Source: Clostridiales bacterium (GTDB lineage Bacteria > Bacillota > Clostridia > Peptostreptococcales > Anaerovoracaceae). From it: a stretch of 44,770 nucleotides of DNA. The notes under the pieces were generated by a model. That model was given only the letters and a program-made list of their open reading frames with translations. It had not been told where the DNA came from and did no database searches. This document shows, in pieces, positions 1 to 8,124 of the stretch; the first letter of the stretch is position 1; the number at the start of each line of letters is the position of its first letter. A program made the translations under genes and the position numbers. Where the stretch lies: the NCBI GenBank assembly GCA_012511395.1, contig JAAZGD010000057.1, positions 1 to 44,770 of the forward strand. Reading direction: 5' to 3'.

Positions 1-33
1 AAAGAGAAGCTTTAAAGGCTTCTCTTTTTCTTT
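1..33. terminator. Rho-independent terminator of an upstream gene
   Basis: A perfect 10-bp inverted repeat (AAAGAGAAGC with GCTTCTCTTT) around a 7-nt loop is followed by a T/C-rich run. It probably ends a gene lying left of the window. Confidence 0.75.
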
Positions 34-86
34 TCTTTTCTTTTAATTTGATGTAGATTCAAAGTAGAAAGGAAAGGGCATTTAAG

Positions 87-830
87 ATGATAATTGAAAA
101 TATTTATGAAATAGCCAAAGGTAGGCTTAAAGGGAAAAAGCTTGATAGAGTTTTAATAGGCATCTCTTTACTTTGTACATCCTTAGATGATGGCACCATA
201 GGTGTAACTTACGTTTTAAGAAATGAGATAGATGGTGTATGTGGCTCTCTTCCAGAGGGGAATATGGTAGGAATGGAAGGTGCTTACTTAGGCTCATTAG
301 CAGTGGAAGGAGACAATGTGCTTTCAAGAACCTTAGGACTGTCTGTTATTAATTCTCAAGAAAGGGTGAATAGGGACTTTCTTTATACTGATGAAGATGC
401 AGTAACAGCAGCTGATTTAAGAAAGGAAGATGTGGTAGGAGTAGTAGGTCATATTGGGCCTGTAATTATGAGAGCAACTGGCCTTGTAAAGGAGATACTG
501 GTCTTTGAAAGGGATGAAAAGAAAGAAGGGTTTGATACTGACTTAGAAGAACTAAAAAGGTGCGATGTAGTATTTATTACTTCTGCAACATTTGTAAATA
601 ATACTTTAGAGGAGGTTTTAGAAAAAGTTGGGAATCCAAGAGAAGTGGTTTTAGTAGGTTCCACCACTCCCTTATATCCTGAAGCCTTCACGAAAAGCAA
701 GGTTACCATGCTGTCAGGGACAAGATGGTTACCTGAATATAAAGAGGAAATCTTTAATGAAGTAGGCCAAGGTGCCTGTATGCGTCAGCTGATCAAAAGA
801 GGGGAAAAGGTTACCATAAAAATAAAGTAA
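87..830 (+). CDS. DUF4213/DUF364 family protein (putative heavy-metal chelation fold)
   Basis: This 247-residue soluble protein resembles the two-domain DUF4213 + DUF364 family: an N-terminal domain (about residues 4-85) and a Rossmann-like C-terminal domain (about 95-240, with VVGVVGHIGP near 117 and VVLVGSTTPL near 187). Members are described as putative heavy-metal chelators and often lie near metal transport or molybdenum genes; no reaction is established. The ATG follows a purine-rich GGAAAGGG. It appears monocistronic: a terminator precedes it and a promoter-like site follows. The mod operon ends about 2 kb away on the other strand, so a metal role is suggestive only. Family assignment is from recalled features and no search was run. 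Confidence 0.7.
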   Translation: MIIENIYEIAKGRLKGKKLDRVLIGISLLCTSLDDGTIGVTYVLRNEIDGVCGSLPEGNMVGMEGAYLGSLAVEGDNVLSRTLGLSVINSQERVNRDFLYTDEDAVTAADLRKEDVVGVVGHIGPVIMRATGLVKEILVFERDEKKEGFDTDLEELKRCDVVFITSATFVNNTLEEVLEKVGNPREVVLVGSTTPLYPEAFTKSKVTMLSGTRWLPEYKEEIFNEVGQGACMRQLIKRGEKVTIKIK

Positions 831-850
831 CAAGGGAGCTGTAAATAGTG

Positions 851-878
851 TTGTTACGTTACAAACAAAATGTATAAT
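851..878 (+). promoter_or_regulatory. Sigma-A-type promoter for the lipoprotein gene
   Basis: TTGTTA and a perfect TATAAT are separated by 16 nt, about 70 nt upstream of the start codon at 946. The following gene has a strong AAAGGAGGG ribosome binding site. Confidence 0.55.
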
Positions 879-945
879 GGTCATAACTATAAGGTGATGT
901 GTCATTTAAGTATGTTGAGGAGCTTTTGTAAAAGGAGGGATTTTT

Positions 946-2502
946 ATGAGAACTAAATTGACCGAAAATACAAAACCCGGTAAACGCTTTCTAGTATTTC
1001 TTATTATTGGCCTATTGATTTTCAGCTTTTCAGCTTGTGGCGGAGGGGCTGTTGAATCAAAAGGGAATATGGCAGTTACTGTGGAAAGGGAACTTGGACC
1101 TGAAGCTCTAAAAATTGCTAATGAAGCTACAGCTATGGCTCTTAGACAGTATGTTTATGCAAGGCTTTTAACTGAAGACTATATTGAACAAGATATCTCA
1201 AACATAACTATGAAGGACTTGTCTTTAAAGATAGACAACCTTCTCCTTGCCTGGCAGAACGCTGAAAGCTTTTCTAAAAATGCTATGGACCTTACAGAAA
1301 GAGCAGTTATGGTTTTGGAAATGACAACAGGCAAACAGGAATCGCTTGCAAAGTGGTATTTAGGTAAGTCTTTCTTTCCTATAGCCTATGGTGCTGAAAG
1401 AGATGTGGATATCCAAACGTGGGCAGAAGACTTAACGGATCAATTCGATGCTTTAAGGGGAGCTAATAGATACCAGCAGTTAGCTAAGCAGCTTGGAACA
1501 GATACTAAAACTGCTGTTGAACGGATGAATATGGCACAGAAAATAATTATAAATGCAGCAGAACTGGAAGAGGCTCAAGCAGTTGTAAATGCATATACTG
1601 ATAGCATTAATTATCTCACCGCCATTAAAACCACCAGCAAGGTAGCTATGGTTGGATGGAGCATGGCGGCAACAGGCGGAGCAAGCGTGGGTTTACTTGA
1701 AGGGGCAGGCCTTGTTGTAGGAGGTGCTGACTGTATAGTAGAGGTTTATGAAACAGGCAGCACTATCGTACTTGGAGAGGACCATAAGGTAACAACAGCA
1801 TTTTCAGATATAAAAGAAAAGATGGCGCCTGTGTCTGCTATTATAGGCCTTGTTACTTTGGATCCAAAGGCTGTTGGTAAGACTGCAAAGGATACAGTAG
1901 ATACCTTAGCCTATGTAACAGATTCACTGCTTGATTTTATATATGAAGATAAAATTATAGGCATTAAAATAGAAGGAGTATCAAAAGATGCTGTTACTAT
2001 GGGTGCCGATGTATTTGAGATAGGAGATGAAGAAGCACTTTTAGCTTCGGGCTTTGTTTTTCCTGAAACTGAAAAGACTATATCTCAAGTAGTGGAATCT
2101 TGGGAGCCGGACGCTTCTATGGTTATGGATCGTATGGAGAAATTGGATTCACAGATGGTAGGGCTTGAGAATAAAGTGTCTGGGCTTACTAGTGGAAAGA
2201 TAAATATTTCAGGAATCTATACGCAAGTAAGTACTAATAATTATGATGATGAAGAAGATATTGCAGTTGTAAAGCTGGAGGTTTCAGGAAATATTGTCAA
2301 TGTTACTGATGAAGATGGAGAAGTAACAGCTGTGAATTACGATCCAAGAAACAATACCATATCATATAAGGAAGGTGATACGGATTATAAAATGAAGTTT
2401 ACAAGAGAAGATGGTACTGTAGTTGGAAATGGTTATATGAAAACTGTTATATGGGGCATGCCCGTTGAACTGACTGTGGTAATGACAAAAACTTCAGACT
2501 GA
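946..2502 (+). CDS. Large secreted lipoprotein of unknown function
   Basis: The 518-residue product starts with a basic N-terminus, a hydrophobic stretch (about 15-30) and a lipobox FSAC, so it should be lipid-anchored outside the membrane. The mature protein is mostly predicted helical to about residue 200, has a glycine/alanine-rich hydrophobic segment near 235-265 (possible membrane-inserting or hairpin region), another helical part near 380-415, and a beta-rich acidic tail from about 425 that repeats a lipocalin-like pattern of short strands. I do not recognise a family. The start is fixed by AAAGGAGGG six bases before ATG. It has its own promoter and appears monocistronic. Confidence 0.85.
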   Translation: MRTKLTENTKPGKRFLVFLIIGLLIFSFSACGGGAVESKGNMAVTVERELGPEALKIANEATAMALRQYVYARLLTEDYIEQDISNITMKDLSLKIDNLLLAWQNAESFSKNAMDLTERAVMVLEMTTGKQESLAKWYLGKSFFPIAYGAERDVDIQTWAEDLTDQFDALRGANRYQQLAKQLGTDTKTAVERMNMAQKIIINAAELEEAQAVVNAYTDSINYLTAIKTTSKVAMVGWSMAATGGASVGLLEGAGLVVGGADCIVEVYETGSTIVLGEDHKVTTAFSDIKEKMAPVSAIIGLVTLDPKAVGKTAKDTVDTLAYVTDSLLDFIYEDKIIGIKIEGVSKDAVTMGADVFEIGDEEALLASGFVFPETEKTISQVVESWEPDASMVMDRMEKLDSQMVGLENKVSGLTSGKINISGIYTQVSTNNYDDEEDIAVVKLEVSGNIVNVTDEDGEVTAVNYDPRNNTISYKEGDTDYKMKFTREDGTVVGNGYMKTVIWGMPVELTVVMTKTSD

Positions 2503-2508
2503 GCAAGC

Positions 2509-2798
2509 TTAATTTAAAAATCCTAGACTCATCTCGTAGATACTCGGTATGTAGGAAAAAATAAGAGTCGCTGCATCTTTAATTTGATGCAACGGCTCAT
2601 TTTCATAAGGAATTCTGCCAAAAGGAACGGGACTGTCTTCATTTTCTGTAAGGGACGCAGGCAGATAAATTTTAGGCGAATAATACCCATAACAAAGGGC
2701 GTTTCTAAATGCTCCGAAAGATAGATACTATCTCTTTCATGAACAGCATTTTTGTAAGTCCATAAGTGAGAAAATGTATTTACTTTCCAAATCCACAT
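2509..2798 (-). pseudogene. Possible frameshifted gene remnant downstream of the molybdopterin-binding gene
   Basis: On the minus strand an open frame runs from about 2798 to about 2690 (residues such as HERDSIYLSEHLETPFVMG). After a shift of one base at a GGG run near 2680, a second frame continues (YYSPKIYLPASLTENEDSP and onward) to a TAA at 2511-2509. Both pieces have coding-like composition, but no start with a ribosome binding site is visible and I recognise no family. The 5' part overlaps the end of the upstream gene. It could equally be non-coding sequence read by chance. Confidence 0.25.
2565..2598. terminator. Bidirectional terminator hairpin between convergent units
   Basis: A 13-bp stem (GAGTCGCTGCATC against GATGCAACGGCTC, with one G-U pair and one mismatch) and an 8-nt loop lies between the lipoprotein gene and the minus-strand mod operon. 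An A-tract on one side and T-tract on the other allow use in both directions. Confidence 0.6.
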
Positions 2799-3796
2799 TT
2801 AGGATATGTGCATACTTCACAGTCCATGCAGAGGCCTCCGTGGGCTAGCCTTTTAACGTCGCCTCTTGTTACGTGTTCACCTGCTAAAAGTCTTGGGACA
2901 ATTAAATCGAATATGCTGGTTCTTGAGTACATGACGCAACCCGGTAATCCTACTACAGGAACATTATCAATATAGGCTAGCATGAACATGGCACCGGGTA
3001 ATACAGGCGCTCCATATATTACTATATGGCCTCCAGCTGCTCTTATGCCCGATGGCGTTCTATCATCTGGATCTACTGACATACCTCCTGTAACACCTAT
3101 TATTTCTGCGCCTTCTTCAATTAAAAGTTTAATTTTTTCGCTTATCATTTTTACATCGTCGTCAGCGAAGTATTGTTTAAAAACTTCACTTCCTAAATCT
3201 TTAAACTTTTTATCTAGGACAGGGCCGAATTTATCTTCAATTCTTCCTGAATATACTTCGCTGCCAGTTGTGACTAGACCTACTTTCATTTTCTTTAAAG
3301 GCTTTACTTGAATAAGGGTTCCTTCTTCTAAGGTTTTTTCTGCAGCTTCCACAACACCTGGGTTTACGAAAAGTGGGATAACTCTTGTGCCTGCCAGCTT
3401 ATCACCTTTTTTAACTAATTGATTTTCCTTAATAGAAGCAAACATTATATCGTCTTGCTCAATTAAGTGGCCAAGAAGATCCACATTGATCTTAAGTAAT
3501 CCATCTATATCAGCAAAAATTTCCACTTTACCTTCAGAAGGTCCTTTTAAGGTAACCCCTGAACCACAAGCTGCTTTGGCTATTCTTAAAGCTGCTTCAT
3601 CCTCATGGATATCCTGGTCTTCCTTTTCCACCACATAAAGATGCTGCTTCCCCATGGAGAGAAGGACAGGAATATCCTCTTCCTTTATAACGTGGCCTTT
3701 TTTAAAGCGAGGCCCTTTATATTCACCTGGGAGTATTTGAGTTATGTCGTGGGCAAGAACAGTACCTATTGATTTTTCAACTTCGATTTCCTTCAT
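2780..3796 (-). CDS. MoeA/MoaB-like molybdopterin-binding protein with C-terminal Cys cluster
   Basis: The 338-residue protein has a MoeA-like N-terminal part and a MoCF-type molybdopterin-binding domain (about 172-305) with the typical VGLVTTGSEVYSG, GVTGGMSVDPDDRTP and VVGLPG segments. It should bind molybdopterin or an adenylylated form during cofactor maturation in the cytoplasm. Unlike plain MoeA it ends with four cysteines, CMDCEVCTYPKC, which could bind zinc or an iron-sulfur cluster. It is the last gene of the mod/maturation operon, three bases after the preceding stop, with AAAGGA upstream of the ATG. The exact step, such as metal insertion versus cofactor handover to the aldehyde oxidoreductase, is not known. 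Confidence 0.8.
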   Translation of the reverse strand: MKEIEVEKSIGTVLAHDITQILPGEYKGPRFKKGHVIKEEDIPVLLSMGKQHLYVVEKEDQDIHEDEAALRIAKAACGSGVTLKGPSEGKVEIFADIDGLLKINVDLLGHLIEQDDIMFASIKENQLVKKGDKLAGTRVIPLFVNPGVVEAAEKTLEEGTLIQVKPLKKMKVGLVTTGSEVYSGRIEDKFGPVLDKKFKDLGSEVFKQYFADDDVKMISEKIKLLIEEGAEIIGVTGGMSVDPDDRTPSGIRAAGGHIVIYGAPVLPGAMFMLAYIDNVPVVGLPGCVMYSRTSIFDLIVPRLLAGEHVTRGDVKRLAHGGLCMDCEVCTYPKCGFGK

Positions 3797-3799
3797 CTT

Positions 3800-4996
3800 T
3801 TAATGTCCTTTCGAAAATGATAATATGGCCAGACTTCCCTTTGGAAGGTGCAGCCTGTTTTTTTCTTCTAAATTCATACCCAAGAAGAAGGTAATTATTG
3901 CTTCCATTATGCCTTTATGACATACAAGCACAATGTCCCGCTCTTCATTCAGATATTTTACCAGACTCTTTAAAGCTCTGTATCGTAAATCATAAAAGTT
4001 CTCGCCGCCGTGACCTTTCCATGTTAAGGTGTTGTTTCCTCTGTCCTGGTAATCGTTGGGATAGCGGGTTTTAATGTAGGATATGGTTTCTCCATCCCAG
4101 GAGCCTAAATTAATTTCACGAAAGCCCCTGTCCGTTATGAAGTCACCTTCACCTGCGATTATCTTCATGGTATCTACGGCTCTTTTTAAGTCGCTTGATA
4201 TATACAAGGGGTTTTCAAGACTCTGTTGTCCCAGGGTTTCCTCGATTCTTTCGCCTTGTTTTCTCCCTTTATCATTAAGGTCCACATCGTACTGACCTAT
4301 GAAAACCTTTTCCCTGTGCTGTACAGTTTCTCCGTGGCGGACAAGATACAAGGTATTTGAAAACTTGTCAAATGTTGATTCAAAGGGTTGAGGTATATAT
4401 TTTTGGAGAAGTTCATAATCTTCTTTTTCATCCATATCAAGAAGCACACCTTCGTTGTTTACAGGCACTCTTATCATCATATCTTTATTTTCGTAAAACC
4501 TGGTTATTTCCTTTAAGCCTGCTTTTCCTGTATTCGATATAATCAAGGGTACTGCGGCCCGGGGGATTAAAAGAGGATGACCTTTTTTCCCCATGAAAAC
4601 AGGGACAGCAAAGGAGTTTTTATCCTCTTTCCATGCTTCATGAAGCTTTAAATATTCATCCTTCGTAACAAGAGGATAATCTACGGGTAAATATAGTATG
4701 CCTTCTGTTTCCTCGTAAAGATGAGCCATAATATAGTTAAGGCCTGAAAGGAGGGAGGAATACATGCCCTTTTGAAAATCTTCATTATGGACAAGGTGAA
4801 CTGAATTTCCCAAAAGATTTTTGATGTCTTCGCTTTCATAGCCTGTTACGACTACAATTTTTTCCAACCCTGCGTCTTTCATGGTATTTATTTGTCTTAT
4901 AATCAAGGGCTCTCCCTGAAAGGGTAAAAGGGGTTTAAAAGCTTCCATTCTGCTGCTGAAGCCTGCCGCAAGGATCAGCCCTGTCATCTTTTTCAT
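3800..4996 (-). CDS. MobA/MocA-like nucleotidyltransferase fused to histidine phosphatase (DVU_1551-like)
   Basis: The 398-residue protein joins two enzymes. Residues 1 to about 195 are a MobA/MocA-type NTP transferase (LILAAGFSSRM at 7-17, PLLPFQGEPL, LPVDYPLV), the fold that attaches CMP or GMP to molybdopterin. Residues about 215-398 are a phosphoglycerate mutase/histidine phosphatase domain with LYLVRHGETVQ and a downstream VLVCHKGIM histidine. Together with XdhC and a xanthine oxidase family enzyme, formation of a molybdopterin dinucleotide, probably CMP-type, is likely; the phosphatase substrate is unknown. The ATG directly follows the xdhC stop (TAAATG) with GGAGG upstream. I recall this fusion as the DVU_1551 family. 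Confidence 0.85.
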   Translation of the reverse strand: MKKMTGLILAAGFSSRMEAFKPLLPFQGEPLIIRQINTMKDAGLEKIVVVTGYESEDIKNLLGNSVHLVHNEDFQKGMYSSLLSGLNYIMAHLYEETEGILYLPVDYPLVTKDEYLKLHEAWKEDKNSFAVPVFMGKKGHPLLIPRAAVPLIISNTGKAGLKEITRFYENKDMMIRVPVNNEGVLLDMDEKEDYELLQKYIPQPFESTFDKFSNTLYLVRHGETVQHREKVFIGQYDVDLNDKGRKQGERIEETLGQQSLENPLYISSDLKRAVDTMKIIAGEGDFITDRGFREINLGSWDGETISYIKTRYPNDYQDRGNNTLTWKGHGGENFYDLRYRALKSLVKYLNEERDIVLVCHKGIMEAIITFFLGMNLEEKNRLHLPKGSLAILSFSKGH

Positions 4997-5821
4997 TTAA
5001 AGATCCTCCATTAGCGACCTTATCTTAATCATTTCTGCCGTAATGCTGACAGCTATTTCTTCGGGGCTTTTACCGCCTATGGGAAGGCCTATGGGAGAAT
5101 GGACTTTATCCAGCTCCTCCTGGGTAAAGCCATCCTTTAAAAGTCTGTCATATATGCCCTTGACCTTTGATTTGCTTCCAATCATCCCGATATAGGCATG
5201 GTCTCTTTTTAAAGCTTGTTTTAACACCTCATAATCTCCCTGATGACCTCTTGTTACGATTACTATGAAGGAAGTTTTACAGGTTGTGATTTGTGAAAAA
5301 GAATCTTCAAAGGAAGGTATAAGGATTACATCTTTGGATAAAGGAAAGAGTTCCTTATCTGCATACTCTTCCCTGTCATCCACCATAACAGTATCAAAGG
5401 ACACATATCTTAAAAGAGGCTCCAAACTTCTTCCTATGTGGCCGCAGCCGAAAATATAGCTTGTGAAATTCAAGCGAAAGCTATTAAGAAAATCTTCTCC
5501 CTTGTCGTGAGGGTAGTATTGGAAATGGACGAAAGCCGTGCCGCCGCACTGCATATCAAGGCCTTTTGATTCATCTTCAGTTAAGGTGAATTCTTCCACA
5601 TGAGGTTCGGATCTGTCGAAAAAATCCAAGGCCATCTTTTGAATCAGCCCCTCAAGGGCACCGCCCCCCACAGTTCCGGCACAGCTGCCGTCTCTTGCCA
5701 TAACAAGAAACGCACCTCTTTTTCCCGGGGATGAACCCAGTGTGTCCGTAATCTCCGCTATTACAAAAGCCTTGTCTTCTCTGACAAGGTCCTTAACAAA
5801 ATCCGTTGCTTTCTTTTTCAA
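4997..5821 (-). CDS. xdhC: XdhC/CoxI family aldehyde oxidoreductase maturation factor
   Basis: XdhC-type proteins bind the molybdenum cofactor, protect it while its sulfido ligand is installed, and pass it to xanthine oxidase family enzymes. The 274-residue protein shows the N-terminal XdhC/CoxI domain (SSPGKRGA at 30-37, GTVGGGALE near 49, conserved Cys92 in MQCGG) and the C-terminal Rossmann domain (GCGHIG at 125-130, GMIGSKSK near 217, PIGLPIGGKSPEEIA near 241). The start is a TTG with AAAGGGG eight bases upstream. It sits between modC and the nucleotidyltransferase gene in one operon, and its probable client is the aldehyde oxidoreductase at 12282. Confidence 0.9.
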   Translation of the reverse strand: MKKKATDFVKDLVREDKAFVIAEITDTLGSSPGKRGAFLVMARDGSCAGTVGGGALEGLIQKMALDFFDRSEPHVEEFTLTEDESKGLDMQCGGTAFVHFQYYPHDKGEDFLNSFRLNFTSYIFGCGHIGRSLEPLLRYVSFDTVMVDDREEYADKELFPLSKDVILIPSFEDSFSQITTCKTSFIVIVTRGHQGDYEVLKQALKRDHAYIGMIGSKSKVKGIYDRLLKDGFTQEELDKVHSPIGLPIGGKSPEEIAVSITAEMIKIRSLMEDL

Positions 5822-5835
5822 AGTTAGTACCCCTT

Positions 5836-6513
5836 TCAGGATTGGGAGTTTGACAGAACTCCTTTTTTCATCATGTATACCGTATCGCCCAACAGTTCTC
5901 CTTCCTTCCTGTTATGGGAAACTAGGATTGAAGGGATCTTAAAGGTCTCTTTTATAAAGAGAAACTCTTTGTACATGGTTTCTTTAGTGTCTTCATCAAG
6001 AGCAGAAAAAGGTTCATCAAGGAGAAGAAGGGAGGGCTTGGTAACAATAGCTCTGGCAAAGGCTATTCTCTGTTTTTCACCTCCCGAGGTTTCCCCCGGC
6101 CTTCTGTTTTCAAGGTGAAGAATTCCCAAAGTCTCCATGGTGTTTTTTGCTTATTCCAGTTTTTCCGCTCCCGTTAGGCCAAGCTTCTCTTTATTCTGAT
6201 TAATAATACCATACATAATGTTATCAAGGACAGTCATGTGAGGAAAGAGATGGTAATTTTGAAATACATATCCTATATCCCTTCTTTTTACAGGGATATC
6301 AATTTTCTTACCGCCCTCCGTTTTTTTATAAAGCACTTTGTTCTCAAGGCTAATTTCACCTCTGTCGGGAACAAGAAGACCTGCTATTAGATTCAAAAAA
6401 GTGGTTTTCCCGGAACCGGAGGCGCCTTGAATAACGGTGACTCCTTCAAGGAATTCACCTTCACATTTTAGATTGAATGTTCCAATATTCTTTTCCACAT
6501 TGAAATACAACAT
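5836..6513 (-). pseudogene. modC: modC, molybdate ABC transporter ATPase interrupted by an in-frame TAA
   Basis: The frame runs from ATG 6513 to a stop at 5836 but has one in-frame TAA at 6153-6151, after codon 120. Upstream are Walker A GASGSGKTT (30-38) and the Q-loop VFQNYHLFP. Downstream, in the same frame, are the ABC signature ETSGGEKQR, Walker B LLLLDEPFSALD and the H-loop histidine LVSH. Everything needed for a 225-residue ATPase is present except one sense codon. The second half could only restart at ATG 6138, which lacks a clear ribosome binding site. TAA does not encode selenocysteine. Either a nonsense mutation or a sequencing error; one base change from CAA, AAA or GAA explains it. 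There is no C-terminal TOBE domain. Confidence 0.85.
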
Positions 6514-6533
6514 AGTTTTTCTTGTTTCCTTTT

Positions 6534-7196
6534 TTACAGTCTGAAATCTTTTTTCTTTAGGTACATGTTCATGAGAAAGATCAGCAGAAAGCTGAAAACA
6601 GTCATTAACACCACCAGCTGCTGAGCAAGAGGGGAGTTTCCCGACTGAACCGCATAATATATGGCTGTTGGAATAGTTTGAGTCTTGTTTGGAATATTCC
6701 CGGCCACCATAAGAGTGGCGCCGAATTCACCAAGAGCCCTTGCAAAGGTCAAAGCTATTCCGCTTATGATCCCGGGATAGGAAAGGGGGAGCAGCACGGT
6801 GAAGAAAATCTTCACTTCCCCGCTTCCAAGGGTTCTGGCTGCTTTTTCATAGGATGGATCCACAGACAGAAAGGCGGCTTTGGCATTCTGATACATTAAG
6901 GGTAAGGCCACTACTGAAGAGGCTATGACGCAAGCCCCCCAGGTGAACACCACCTGAAGATGGAAGTTTTCCAAAAGGAGCATGCCTAAAGGCCCCCTTT
7001 TGCCAAACAGGTAAAGAAGAATGTAACCTGTTACAGAAGGGGGCAATATCAGGAGAAGAATAATCAATGTTTCAAAAAAGTTTTTAAAAGGCACAGAGCG
7101 CTTAGTTAGAAAATAGGCGATTAAGGTGCCTGTTATAAAGGCTATAAAGGTGGCGACAATGGCCACCTTTACAGACAATAGTATTGGAGTCCACAT
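6534..7196 (-). CDS. modB: Molybdate ABC transporter permease
   Basis: This 220-residue integral membrane protein has about five to six hydrophobic segments and the EAA-type coupling loop (EKAARTLGSGEVKIFFTVLLP near 138-158, followed by a conserved GI). That loop contacts the ATPase ModC. The AFTxALGEFGAT-like segment (FARALGEFGATLMVAG) is typical of molybdate/tungstate permeases. AAAGGA lies seven bases before the ATG. It is co-transcribed with modA upstream and modC downstream, so it should move molybdate or tungstate delivered by ModA across the membrane. Confidence 0.92.
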   Translation of the reverse strand: MWTPILLSVKVAIVATFIAFITGTLIAYFLTKRSVPFKNFFETLIILLLILPPSVTGYILLYLFGKRGPLGMLLLENFHLQVVFTWGACVIASSVVALPLMYQNAKAAFLSVDPSYEKAARTLGSGEVKIFFTVLLPLSYPGIISGIALTFARALGEFGATLMVAGNIPNKTQTIPTAIYYAVQSGNSPLAQQLVVLMTVFSFLLIFLMNMYLKKKDFRL

Positions 7197-7212
7197 GATG
7201 GTATCCTTTTTA

Positions 7213-7980
7213 TTAAATTACATCGAAGCTGTAGGATTCAAGTATTTCTTTTGCGTCATCGGTTTTTAGAAACTCAAGAAAGGCCACAGCCATTTCCTGA
7301 TTATCACCCTCATTAAGAGCGGCTACAGGATAAACTATAGGCTTATGTGAATCAGCAGGAAAATTCTCAACCACTGCCCCTGTCTTTAAAAGAACAGCAT
7401 CTGTAAGATACACAACTCCGCAGTCCACATTGCCTGAATCAACGTACTCAAGAACGGCTCTTACATCCTTTGCATAGATTACCTTGCTTTCAAGGCCGTC
7501 CCACAGGCCTAAGGAAGTGAGAGCATCAAAAGCATATTGACCTGCAGGAACACTTTCTGGTTCTCCTATGGCTATACTATCTACTTCTGAAAGATTGGCT
7601 AATGTAATATCATTCATTTTCTCAGAAGAAGCTATAAGGGTAAGAGTGTTTCTGATAAGGTCTTCTCTTGTGTCTTCAATAAGAAGGTCCTCCTCCTCTA
7701 AAGCATCCATATGGCTTTTGGAAGCTGAGATAAATACATCACAGGGTGCACCCTCAAGGATCTGAGTTTTTAAGGAGCCGGAGCTTCCGAAGTTAAATTC
7801 AATCTTTACATTGTGCTCCGACTCAAAGAGAGCGGCAATGTCAGTCAGGGCATCGGTAAGGCTTGCGGCTGCAGACACGCTTAATACTGTTAACTCTTCC
7901 TCCTGTGGGGTATCAGAGCAGGCAGAAAAAGAAAACAGGACAAGTAAAATCAGCATTGCATAAATCAGGAATCTTTTCAT
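7213..7980 (-). CDS. modA: Molybdate-binding lipoprotein
   Basis: ModA is the extracytoplasmic receptor for molybdate/tungstate. The chosen ATG at 7980 has GGAGG six bases upstream and gives a clean signal peptide (MKRFLIYAMLILLVLFSFSAC) with lipobox FSAC; a further upstream in-frame start has no such site. The mature part shows the family pattern: VSAAASLTDALTDIA, FNFGSSGSLKTQI, GAPCDVFISAS and a C-terminal VYPVAAL segment. The length of 255 residues is normal. First gene of a six-gene minus-strand operon running to 2780. Confidence 0.93.
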   Translation of the reverse strand: MKRFLIYAMLILLVLFSFSACSDTPQEEELTVLSVSAAASLTDALTDIAALFESEHNVKIEFNFGSSGSLKTQILEGAPCDVFISASKSHMDALEEEDLLIEDTREDLIRNTLTLIASSEKMNDITLANLSEVDSIAIGEPESVPAGQYAFDALTSLGLWDGLESKVIYAKDVRAVLEYVDSGNVDCGVVYLTDAVLLKTGAVVENFPADSHKPIVYPVAALNEGDNQEMAVAFLEFLKTDDAKEILESYSFDVI

Positions 7981-8000
7981 AACAAACCTCCAAAGTATAT

Positions 8001-8030
8001 AGAAACTAACCAAAACTAACTAAACCCAAC
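8001..8030. repeat. Three 10-nt direct repeats in the mod operon 5' leader
   Basis: Three consecutive 10-base units (AGAAACTAAC, CAAAACTAAC, TAAACCCAAC) lie between the mod -10 element and the modA start. On the mRNA strand they read GTTGGGTTTA, GTTAGTTTTG, GTTAGTTTCT. The 10-base spacing matches one DNA helical turn. They could be protein-binding sites on DNA or RNA. Confidence 0.55.
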
Positions 8031-8037
8031 TGAAATG

Positions 8038-8066
8038 ATTATAATCCAAGATAAAATCATTGTCAA
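8038..8066 (-). promoter_or_regulatory. Consensus promoter of the mod/maturation operon
   Basis: On the minus strand TTGACA (8066-8061) and TATAAT (8043-8038) are spaced by exactly 17 nt, a full sigma-A consensus. Its -35 overlaps the -35 of the divergent regulator promoter. The adjacent 10-bp palindrome AATCTAGATT (8068-8077) is a candidate operator. Confidence 0.75.
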
Positions 8067-8088
8067 TAATCTAGATTTAGATTAGAAT
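8060..8088 (+). promoter_or_regulatory. Divergent promoter of the HTH-TOBE regulator gene
   Basis: TTGTCA, 17 nt, TAGAAT on the plus strand, ending 36 nt before the start codon at 8125. The palindrome AATCTAGATT lies in its spacer, so a regulator bound there could block both directions. Confidence 0.5.
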
Positions 8089-8124
8089 GAAATAGGATAC
8101 CCTTGATTGTGAAAGGATAAAGCT

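Noticed and set aside
6151..6153. Stop codon in modC as selenocysteine or pyrrolysine
   Set aside because: The codon is TAA, not TGA or TAG, and neither recoding explains it.
8001..8030. CRISPR-like repeat array
   Set aside because: Units are only 10 bases, adjacent without spacers and no cas genes are nearby.
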